Assembly: GCA_965226155.1 (NCBI GenBank)
Contig: OZ245331.1
Location: 682,001-746,000 of the forward strand
Reading direction: 5' to 3'
DNA: 64,000 bases
From: G965226155 sp965226155
GTDB lineage: Bacteria; Pseudomonadota; Gammaproteobacteria; Eutrophobiales; Eutrophobiaceae
Part shown: positions 55,209-63,146 of the stretch, piece by piece
Numbering within the stretch: position 1 is the stretch's first letter
Layout of the letters: every line of letters begins with the position of its first letter
The notes under the pieces: generated by a model
Told to the model about the DNA's origin: nothing
Seen by the model: the letters and a program-made list of their open reading frames with translations, nothing else
Database searches by the model: none
Position numbers and translations under genes: made by a program

Positions 55209-56850
55209 TTTTGATCCCTCTACTGGTTGTAACCTGGTGATTCAGTGCTGCACTTACAAATCCAGTAAATAGAGGATGACCGTCTCGTGGCGTCGATGTG
55301 AATTCCGGGTGAAACTGACACGCAATAAACCATGGATGATTCGACAACTCAATAATTTCAACCAGTTTTTCGTCCTTTGAAACTCCGGCAATCGTTAAAT
55401 CCTTTTTCTCGAGTTGGGACCGGAAATTATTATTAAATTCATAGCGGTGACGATGTCTTTCAACAATAACTGACTGCTGGTATAAATCTTTTACCAATGT
55501 TCCTTCCATTAAATTACATTCTTGGCCTCCCAATCGCATGCTGCCACCGAGATCTGAGTGTTCGTCTCGTCTCTCAAGTATTCCCTTTTTATCCATCCAT
55601 TCGGTAATGAGTGCGATTACCGGATGAGGAGTTGCTTCATCAAATTCTGTACTGTTTGCACCAGTAAGCTTTGCAACATTCCGTGCTAGCTCAACGACCG
55701 CCAAGTGCATTCCCAAACATATGCCAAGGTATGGCATTTTGTTTTCTCTCGCGAACTGAATAGCTGTGATTTTTCCTTCGATACCACGGTTACCAAAACC
55801 GCCTGGAACCAGGATAGCATCTAGCCCTTGCAATATTTGAGCACCCGATTTTTCAATATCTTCAGAATCTATGTATGAAATATTGACCTTAGTCCGTGAT
55901 TCTATCCCGGCATGGGTGAGCGCTTCTGATAAGGATTTGTAGGAATCGGTCAGTTCCATGTATTTTCCAACCATGCCAATCGTGATTTCGCTGGTTTGGT
56001 TTTCCATAGCATCGATCACTTTGTCCCATTCACTGAGATCAGCCGGCTTGATATTCATGCCGAATTTACGCACCACGATTTCGTCCATTCCCTGCTCATG
56101 AAACAAACCCGGGATTTTATATACATTATTTGTGTCTACCGCAGAGATAATCGCGGACTCTTCAACGTTAGTAAACAGTGCCAGTTTTTTCTTTTCATTT
56201 TCAGGTAATGGCCGGTCAACACGGCATACAAGAATATCTGGTTGGATACCAATCGAGCGAAGCTCTTTCACCGAATGTTGAGTAGGTTTGGTTTTGATTT
56301 CACCTACAGTTTTAATATATGGCACTAAGGTCAGATGTATAAATATCGTTTTATCCGATCCTAACTCGATTCTCATCTGCCGAATTGCCTCGAGGAAAGG
56401 CTGTGATTCAATATCACCGACAGTACCACCGATTTCTACCATCGCTACTTCTGCGTCACCGGCACCCTGTATGATGTTGAGTTTGATTTCGTCTGTAATA
56501 TGGGGAATCACCTGTACAGTTCCACCCAGGTAGTCACCTCTACGTTCCTTCTGTATGACATTCGAATAGATACGGCCAGTAGTAAAATTGTTACTACGTG
56601 TCATCTTTATACGTACGAATCGTTCATAATGACCAAGATCTAAGTCTGTCTCTGTTCCATCCTCGGTTACATAGACTTCACCATGCTGAAATGGGCTCAT
56701 TGTGCCTGGATCGACATTGATATAAGGATCGAGTTTCAACAAAGTTACTTTTAATCCCCGTGCTTCCAGAATTGCTGCCAACGAGGCGGATGCGACACCC
56801 TTACCGAGTGATGAAACAACGCCACCAGTAATGAATACAAAATTCGTCAT
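55195..56850 (-). CDS. pyrG: CTP synthase
   Basis: PyrG aminates UTP to CTP. The ATG at 56850 (MTNFVFITGGVVSSLGKG) is the family start; a GTG three codons upstream is also open. The synthetase half and the class I glutaminase half (nucleophile cysteine in LGICLGM, catalytic HPE in CQFHPEF) are both present. Odd: the residue after GICLGM is histidine (codon 55705-55707) instead of the glutamine usual in GxCxGxQ motifs. First gene of the pyrG-kdsA-eno-ftsB-ispD-ispF group. Confidence 0.96.
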   Translation of the reverse strand: MTNFVFITGGVVSSLGKGVASASLAAILEARGLKVTLLKLDPYINVDPGTMSPFQHGEVYVTEDGTETDLDLGHYERFVRIKMTRSNNFTTGRIYSNVIQKERRGDYLGGTVQVIPHITDEIKLNIIQGAGDAEVAMVEIGGTVGDIESQPFLEAIRQMRIELGSDKTIFIHLTLVPYIKTVGEIKTKPTQHSVKELRSIGIQPDILVCRVDRPLPENEKKKLALFTNVEESAIISAVDTNNVYKIPGLFHEQGMDEIVVRKFGMNIKPADLSEWDKVIDAMENQTSEITIGMVGKYMELTDSYKSLSEALTHAGIESRTKVNISYIDSEDIEKSGAQILQGLDAILVPGGFGNRGIEGKITAIQFARENKMPYLGICLGMHLAVVELARNVAKLTGANSTEFDEATPHPVIALITEWMDKKGILERRDEHSDLGGSMRLGGQECNLMEGTLVKDLYQQSVIVERHRHRYEFNNNFRSQLEKKDLTIAGVSKDEKLVEIIELSNHPWFIACQFHPEFTSTPRDGHPLFTGFVSAALNHQVTTSRGIKNAAM

Positions 56851-57055
56851 TGATAACACCGACTTGACCTGTAAATTTGGGGGGGAGTATGCCTTAGCGA
56901 TCTGTTACAACCGTTTAGGGGTCTGACTAGAGCTAACCAAACATACATAAGATGGACGCAAATCGTACCAGATAATCAGGTGCGACACCACGACAAAAAC
57001 GACAATAATTCAATGAATTATCGAAACTTTGTGTAAGCCTGAGTCCATTCAGGCG

Positions 57056-58807
57056 TCAGTAATAACTGCTGGGGCCTTTCATCCGATAAGCTTCGGTAAT
57101 ATCTTGCTTAGTGGCAACGCCGTAGATGGGGTCAGAAGAAAGTCCCATGAACCCGAGTATATATACAGCCTCAGCAGAAGCTTCTTCTATTGTCATCAAT
57201 GCCTGCTGCAAAGTAGCTTGCTTTCGAACCGGTACGATTTGACGCCGGTTAGAAGGTATTTCTAGAAGATTTACTGCCTTTTCATCTTCATTATTCTTCA
57301 GAAAATGCGCCAGATCCGCTGCTGGCATGAGTAATTTTTCCTCTTCCTTGTTCACAATTAACCAATGTGGATTAGTCTTGGTCAACAATTCCTCCGCCTC
57401 GCCGCAATCGACTTCAGAATCAACGATCACGAATGATTTATTCATCACTGAGGTAACCGCTAAACGCCGTAGCGACTGTGATACTGGATCGTTCTTGTAG
57501 TCCAGGCCGATACCCTTAATTTGAGACAGGTAAACCGATTCCCGTGTAAACAACTCCTTGGCAGCCAGATTTGCACTAATCACGGCGAGCATCCCAGGAA
57601 AAATGATATTTACATTGCCAGTTAATTCCATTAACGCCAGCAGCGCGGCGAGTGGCGCCTGAAGAGTAGCACCCATCATGGCAGCCATTCCTGGCATTGC
57701 ATAAAAACCTGGCGGCGATACCGGAAAATTTACAACTTGAATCATTAACCCTACCAAGCAACCAATCATACCGCCGATGAATAGTGAGGGGCTGATTAAA
57801 CCAGCGGGAATGGTGAGTCCAACAGTTAAAATTGTTGCGAGAATTTTAAAAAGAATGATCACTATCAACGACAGTAATCAACATATTACCCATCAACGCA
57901 TCATTGACAGAGTCATAACCGATACCCATTACTTCAGGTGCAATTACCGCACAACAACCCACACCAATTCCTGCAATTGTCATCCGTAGCGAGAAATGGA
58001 TTTTTTGTCCCCATTGGGTTACGTATCTCAACATCACTATGAAAGTTGTAGCCACAGCACCAATACCTATTCCCATAATTGCAATAATCGGTAATTCCCA
58101 GAAAGAAACTAGATCAAGATACGGAACAACGAAGATAGAAGTACTACCGAATACCAAGCGGTTGGCAGCAGTGGCACTGACGGCAGCTAGGATTACCGGG
58201 GTAAAACCGGAAATTGTATATTCCATAAATACAACTTCCATAGTAAAGATTACACCAGCCAATGGTGTATTGAAGGATGCGGCAATTGCAGACGCGATGC
58301 CACATGCAACTAACGTTCTGATACTGTTGTTAGGTAGATTCAGTCGTTGACCGAGCTGACTAGCTGAGGTAGCCCCAAGATGGATACAAGGACCTTCCCT
58401 CCCTGCTGACTGACCTGTTATTAATGCAATCGACCCTCCGATAAATTGCATAAACGCATTTTTCAGTGGCAAATATCCTTCATGATAGGCAAGTCGCTCC
58501 ATTACATGAACAACACCAACACGTATAGGTGCTCTAGACACTAAAAAAACAACAAGCCGAGAATGACCCAACCAGTGGAAGTTAGTATTAACCGCTCATC
58601 AATTGCTAGCGCTTCATAATTTTCTGGATCACTCCCTGGCAGGAACCCAGCTTGGCTCGTTTCGATGGTCAACCGGAATAGTACGACGATAATACCTGAA
58701 ATTATGCCTTAGATTAAACCAAGTAAAGCGAGTAAAGGCTGTGCCCTTGCACCTGCTAGTGCATTTTGCTCCCGCTCCCAAAATATCTTTAATTTTTCAA
58801 ACGACAT
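57056..58807 (-). pseudogene. CLC-family chloride channel/antiporter with CBS domains, multiply disrupted
   Basis: The ATG at 58807 opens MSFEKLKIFWEREQN but a TAA at 58709-58711 stops it at residue 33. After that the frame shows VVLFRLTIETSQAG, then breaks in the T7 run at 58543-58549 (T8 restores FFLVSRAPIRVGVVHVMERLAYHEG), and a further one-base insertion near 57868-57871 shifts to ILFKILATILTVGLTIPAGLI. Conserved CLC sequences GREGPCIHLGATSASQLGQ and GLISPSLFIGGMIG and two C-terminal CBS domains (VTSVMNKSFVIVDS) are readable. Three independent lesions make inactivation nearly certain. Confidence 0.9.
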
Positions 58808-59153
58808 TAATTATATAGAACCTTGCAATAAAATCTTCAGCGGTTGTGGTTCCGGATCTCCTTGTATCGAAAACAATCCGTTGTATGGTCATTAACCATT
58901 CCGGTCGCCTGCATATGGGCATAAATGATGGTTGATCCAACAAAATTGAATCCGCGACTTTTTAGATCCTTTGAAATTTCGTCCGATAGTCGAGTCTTTG
59001 CTGGCACGTCCTTCAAACCCTTCCATCGATTTTGTATGGGTTTGCTATCAACAAATCGCCAGATATATTTATCAAAGGTTCTAAATTCTTTGCGTATTTC
59101 AATAAACTTTTTTGCGTTATTAATCGTTGAACGAATTTTTAGATTACGTGAAT

Positions 59154-60207
59154 TCAATTTGTAAGTGCAACTCAATTAGGTGGCACGAACGGCAAGCTGC
59201 GGTAGCATCCTTACCTTTCGTTCCAGCAAGAAAGAGAGGCACAGATGAGACACTACACACAGCTTACCGAGCATCAACGTTACCAGATTTACGCCCTAAT
59301 GAAAGCAGGACATACACAAACGGAGATAGCCGCCTTGATAGGCGTGCATAAATCTACTATTAGCCGTGGACTCAGACGCAACCGTGGCTTGAGAGGCTAT
59401 CGACCCCGCCAAGCTCAGTTGCTCCGGCAAGCGCGTCGAGAAGCCAGCCAACAACAGCGACTCCCCACGACCTTGTGGGAGCGAGTAGAGGTCTGGCTGC
59501 GGGACGAATGGAGTCCTGAGCAAATCAGTGACTGGTTGCATAAACGAGAAGGTATCGCTCTGAGTCATGAATGGATATATCACTACATATACCAGGACAA
59601 GGCAGACGGCGGTGAGCTGTACCGGTACTTGCGTTGCCAGAAGAAACGAAAGAAGCGTTATGGTAGTTATCAACGTCGTGGGGTTCTGGTGAATCAGGGC
59701 AGCATTGATAAGCGTCCCGCCATTGTGAACAGGAAGACACACATCGGTGACTGGGAAGTGGACACCGTCATCGGCAAAGGCCATCGACAGGCGCTGGTCA
59801 CCTTGAGCGAGCGCAAGTCGATGTACACCTTGATTGCACAGGTGAAACGACGAACTGCCTCTGCCGTCAGGCAAGCTATCGTGCGATTGTTGTCTAATAT
59901 GAAGGCGTCGGTTCACACGATCACCTCGGATAATGGAAAAGAATTTGCTGAGCATGAGGTTATTGCTCAACAATTGAACGCGGGGTTCTATTTTGCACAT
60001 CCTTATGCCTCCTGGGAACGGGGTTTAAATGAAAATATCAATGGTCTCATTCGACAGTACTTCCCAAAGAAAATGGACTCCAGCACGATTACACAAAAGC
60101 AGTTAAACTTGGTCATGAAAAAACTCAATCACCGTCCCAGAAAAACACTTAATTCAAAAACACTACATGAAGTCTTTTTTAACATCAACGTTGCACTTCA
60201 AAGTTGA
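59154..60207 (+). mobile_element. IS30-family insertion sequence, copy 3 (intact)
   Basis: This 1054-base copy is the reference for the other two. The ends are TCAATTTGTAAGTGCAAC at the left and the inverted TCAACTTTGAAGTGCAAC at the right, with AT outside each end (59152-59153 and 60208-60209) as a possible 2-base target duplication. It is inserted in tag, in the orientation opposite to tag and opposite to copies 1 and 2. Exact ends are inferred from comparison of the three copies. Confidence 0.94.
59245..60207 (+). CDS. IS30-family transposase, full length
   Basis: The 320-residue DDE transposase has an N-terminal helix-turn-helix (GHTQTEIAALIGVHKSTISRGLRRN), then the catalytic triad: aspartate in GDWEVDTVIGKG, aspartate in TSDNGKEFAEH and glutamate in GLNENINGLIRQYFPK. 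It differs from the others at KKMDSSTIT (F in copies 1 and 2). The stop codon falls inside the right end of the element. It may mobilise the two defective copies. Confidence 0.95.
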   Translation: MRHYTQLTEHQRYQIYALMKAGHTQTEIAALIGVHKSTISRGLRRNRGLRGYRPRQAQLLRQARREASQQQRLPTTLWERVEVWLRDEWSPEQISDWLHKREGIALSHEWIYHYIYQDKADGGELYRYLRCQKKRKKRYGSYQRRGVLVNQGSIDKRPAIVNRKTHIGDWEVDTVIGKGHRQALVTLSERKSMYTLIAQVKRRTASAVRQAIVRLLSNMKASVHTITSDNGKEFAEHEVIAQQLNAGFYFAHPYASWERGLNENINGLIRQYFPKKMDSSTITQKQLNLVMKKLNHRPRKTLNSKTLHEVFFNINVALQS

Positions 60208-60501
60208 ATCCGCGCTATTACGTATAATGCCTTCGTTCTTTAATAATTGTTTGATTTTTGAATCGTTGTATTTCGCAATTTTATTGAAGTCAAAACCATC
60301 GAATGCCTTTTTGTAGGCTGCCCGCTTTCTCAACACGGTGATCCAGCTTAGCCCTGCCTTGGCACCCTCAAGAATAAGAAATTCAAACAATTTGCGATCA
60401 TTGTGAAGAGGCACGCCCCATTCTTTATCATGATAACGAACGTATAAGTCATCATCACCGCACCAAGTACATCTCATACTAATCGGTGCTTTCAGATTTA
60501 T

Positions 60502-60900
60502 TCATGAAACGGAAATTGTCAGCTTTACTGCATTTTTAAGGGTATTCGCAACAATACAGCCACGCTCTGCAATTGTTACTAACTTTTCCATTTCCGCTTT
60601 GTCGTCATACTCTCCGCTAACCTTCATATCAACTGCAACAAACCTTGCAGGTGATTCTTCCAGTGTACCGGTTAATTCTGCATTTAGGTTTGAGGCCCTA
60701 AAATCTCGGGCTTTTACTGCTGCCAGTAAATTGCTCATAAAACATCCTCCCAAACCCATTAAAAATAATTCACCACCCATAGGGCCTTTATCTTCTCCGC
60801 CCTTTGCCTCTGGCCTGTCAACGATTGTTGAATGTGATCTCGTCTCGGCCTTGGATGCACTCTCGGTAATTTGGCCAACATTAACTTTTATCTCTGCCAC
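60502..60900 (-). CDS. OsmC/Ohr-family protein
   Basis: The 132-residue protein follows the OsmC pattern, with paired cysteines at Cys53 (LGGCFMSNLLA) and Cys115 (ERGCIVANTL), which reduce organic hydroperoxides in characterised members. The GPMGGELFLMGLGGC segment is typical. It lies just downstream of the frameshifted DUF962 gene on the same strand. Substrate not identified; the family also has members of unknown role. Confidence 0.88.
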   Translation of the reverse strand: MAEIKVNVGQITESASKAETRSHSTIVDRPEAKGGEDKGPMGGELFLMGLGGCFMSNLLAAVKARDFRASNLNAELTGTLEESPARFVAVDMKVSGEYDDKAEMEKLVTIAERGCIVANTLKNAVKLTISVS

Positions 60901-60929
60901 TTTGTTCTCCGTTTTTTAAAATGAATTTT

Positions 60930-61249
60930 TCAGAATGCGATTTTACCCGTCAGCATATCCTTAAAAAGAACGAAATCACCGATAAGGCTGTAAATCGGGT
61001 AAATAAATGTAGCTTGCCTATTCTTTTCGAAAAAAAATGTCCAACCCATGCAGATCCATACCCTAGAACGGGTAACGAGAATAGTAACAGATAATGACCG
61101 GATAGCAGAGTGTACACCAACAATATGATGACCAATAACGTACCAGTGAAATGTAGACGGCGTGAAATCCTATTCTGATGTTCTTGCAGATAGTATGGAT
61201 AAAATTCTGAAAATGATTTGAAACTGGTCTTAGCGTCTTTTGTCATCAA
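60930..61249 (-). pseudogene. DUF962 (Mpo1-like) membrane protein, frameshifted in a poly-T run
   Basis: The frame from ATG 61249 reads FAEFYPYYLQEHQN-like start, RRLHFTGTLLVI, a hydrophobic pair of helices and GYGSAWVGHFF, then goes wrong at the run of eight Ts (61030-61037 on the plus strand as As). Adding one T gives FFEKNRQATFIYPIYSLIGDFVLFKDMLTGKI and a stop at 60930, exactly the family C-terminus. As written, the product ends KLHLFTRFTALSV and then stops. Function of the family is uncertain; a yeast member is an alpha-dioxygenase. Confidence 0.85.
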
Positions 61250-61256
61250 CCAGATA

Positions 61257-62324
61257 TTACAACGGCAAACCTTTTCTTCTCAGGAGATCCCTCACTTTCA
61301 GAATCACGGGAAATATTTCCTGGTTCCAATCAGCCCCCTGTGAATCGAACGCCTCCTGCTCTAGCTCAACTACCCAGCGATCTTCCCTAAAAATTCCATT
61401 GGTAAACCAGATAATGAACGGCCACATCAAGTTGAGTAGTCCCGGGATCGAAGGCCGTCTTACATTAATTAGTCCAAAGGTGTGATTGATTCGTTGTTCA
61501 GTGTCTACCGGAACATAGGTTATCCATAGGTCCAGCGCTGGATGCTCGCTACCCGCAGTCCAGAATTTTAGTATTTGATTTGGATATTGAGTACTTACAG
61601 TCATTAGATCTTTGGGCCGGTCTGCTGACGGCTCTGGTCGTAGACCGAGCATCACTTTCTCTCCCAAAGGTTGTTTACCAATACGAGTAAAAGTGTAATC
61701 AACTTCCACCTTGTCATCATTTTCACGTAAACCGAGAAAAGTTGTGTTGATTTTTGACATGATACCTCTATGTAAAAATTGATGATTCATATCCATCAAA
61801 TTCTCATGAAGAAATGAGTAATGGCACTTTACTTCACTATCTAGAAACCTGGTTTTATAATTCTTATCTCCATACGTAGTTATATCTGGGAAAAAAGCAT
61901 TTTCAGCTAAGTCCTGATTTCCAGGGAAAACAAAAATCAACCCAAAGGCCTCCCGACATGGATAACTTCTTACTCCTTTCGAGATCTTTTCACTCTTACC
62001 AACATAAGGAATATTTACACAGTTTCCGCAGTTATCATAAATCCAACCGTGATAGCAGCATTGAATCTGTTCCCCGAGCACTACTCCTTCATGCAGCGGT
62101 ACCTGCCTGTGTGCACAACGGTTTTCAAGTGCGAACACCATTCCTGAATCCGTACGTACTAGGACGATAGGATCTCCGGCAAACGTTTTACCTATTGCTT
62201 TGCCGGGTTTCAAGTCGATTGAACGGGCTAATGGATACCAATGATCAGGATGGATGCCAGTTTTCCTTAAATCACTGGTGTCTTGATTTTTTTCAGGTAT
62301 TAGTTGTTCTACTGTACTTGACAT
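61257..62324 (-). CDS. Rieske [2Fe-2S] aromatic ring-hydroxylating-type oxygenase alpha subunit
   Basis: The 355-residue protein has a Rieske site with Cys70-His72 and Cys89-His92 (CAH, 16 residues, CCYH) and a mononuclear iron site with His181 and His185 in MDMNHQFLHR. This wording is closer to the pheophorbide a oxygenase / cell-death-suppressor-like group than to ring dioxygenases. No ferredoxin or reductase partner is adjacent. The substrate cannot be told. Neighbours share its strand but not an obvious pathway. Confidence 0.85.
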   Translation of the reverse strand: MSSTVEQLIPEKNQDTSDLRKTGIHPDHWYPLARSIDLKPGKAIGKTFAGDPIVLVRTDSGMVFALENRCAHRQVPLHEGVVLGEQIQCCYHGWIYDNCGNCVNIPYVGKSEKISKGVRSYPCREAFGLIFVFPGNQDLAENAFFPDITTYGDKNYKTRFLDSEVKCHYSFLHENLMDMNHQFLHRGIMSKINTTFLGLRENDDKVEVDYTFTRIGKQPLGEKVMLGLRPEPSADRPKDLMTVSTQYPNQILKFWTAGSEHPALDLWITYVPVDTEQRINHTFGLINVRRPSIPGLLNLMWPFIIWFTNGIFREDRWVVELEQEAFDSQGADWNQEIFPVILKVRDLLRRKGLPL

Positions 62325-62436
62325 AAAAGCCTACTATTTGTTGAGCAGCGGGATGAAATCATATCAGAAATCTATATCCAGCAATGCTCTTATATAAGGG
62401 TCGAGTTTATTATTGTGAAATTGTACCGATTTTTCG

Positions 62437-62832
62437 TTATATATCGCTGGATTTATCCTGCTTTAATATTGTCCCTAAATTTGAAAATGGCTTATGAGTT
62501 GCAACCTGCGTTTGCTTCACACTCATTTGAGCACCGCCTCTTTTCAACTCTTCTTCATGTCGTGAATGCTCATTGTCATGGCAATACACGCATAATAATT
62601 CCCAATTACTTCCATCTTCAGGATTATTATCATGGTTATGGTCCTTGTGGTGAACAGTTAACTCTTTTAAAGTTTTGCGAGTGAATTCACGGGCACAGCG
62701 ACCGCAGATCCATGGATATAATTTCAGCGCCTGCTCACGGTACGAGTGATCACGCTTCTCGATGTCTTGCCTAGCCTCGGATATGACGCGGTCTAGCTTG
62801 TCCTTGCCGGTTTGTGAATTACGTAGTGACAC
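62437..62832 (-). CDS. YajD-family HNH nuclease-like protein
   Basis: The 131-residue protein has an HNH-type core: CGRC (about residues 43-46), VHHKDHNHDNNPEDGSNWELLCVYCHDNEHSRHEEE with paired zinc cysteines and the HH catalytic motif. The size and layout match YajD, a small HNH protein of unknown target widely present in gammaproteobacteria. There is no companion toxin or immunity gene, so a housekeeping role is more likely than defence. Confidence 0.8.
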   Translation of the reverse strand: MSLRNSQTGKDKLDRVISEARQDIEKRDHSYREQALKLYPWICGRCAREFTRKTLKELTVHHKDHNHDNNPEDGSNWELLCVYCHDNEHSRHEEELKRGGAQMSVKQTQVATHKPFSNLGTILKQDKSSDI

Positions 62833-62848
62833 TGTATTTCAAAAGTGA

Positions 62849-63085
62849 TCATTTTCCTTGCCTGAAAGACTTCAGGTTTATTACCGCCGCACCAAGAAGG
62901 AACCCCGCCAGAAAAAATACAAATAGAATAAGTGCTCTCGGCAAGTTCATTTCCCATAATAAAAAAACGACGCTTACACTTTCAGAATTCTGTAATGCAA
63001 AAATGAGGACTAAGCTCAACAAAAAGAGGGCCAAACCTGACTTCAATTGACGTGAAAATCGTTCAGTGTGAATTTTTTCGACCAT
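62849..63085 (-). CDS. small LapA/DUF1049-like membrane protein
   Basis: The 78-residue protein has two membrane helices (SGLALFLLSLVLIFALQN and LPRALILFVFFLAGFLLGAAV) separated by the VSVVFLLWEMNLPRAL segment, the DUF1049 pattern. It resembles LapA, which is present in its normal place at 22.2-22.5 kb, so this is a second homologue not linked to lapB. Function unknown. Confidence 0.8.
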   Translation of the reverse strand: MVEKIHTERFSRQLKSGLALFLLSLVLIFALQNSESVSVVFLLWEMNLPRALILFVFFLAGFLLGAAVINLKSFRQGK

Positions 63086-63146
63086 GATAGAAATACCTGT
63101 TATGCCTAACTAATAGCATAGTCTAATACTTGCTTTGAAGTTGCTT

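Larger units (their letters stand above)
58837..60477 (-). pseudogene. tag: DNA-3-methyladenine glycosylase I (tag) interrupted by IS30
   Basis: The N-terminal part reads from ATG 60477 (MRCTWCGDDDLYVRYHDKEWG, with zinc-ligand cysteine and histidine) to GIIRN, then runs into IS30 copy 3. The C-terminal part resumes on the other side as RNLKIRSTINNAKKF and ends with HMQATGMVNDHTTDC, which has the second pair of zinc ligands. Both halves are uninterrupted, so the insertion looks recent. Tag removes 3-methyladenine from DNA; the gene would no longer give a full enzyme. Confidence 0.93.

Noticed and set aside
62437..62832. HNH gene as part of a toxin or restriction system.
   Set aside because: It matches the housekeeping YajD pattern and has no immunity, methylase or secretion gene next to it.
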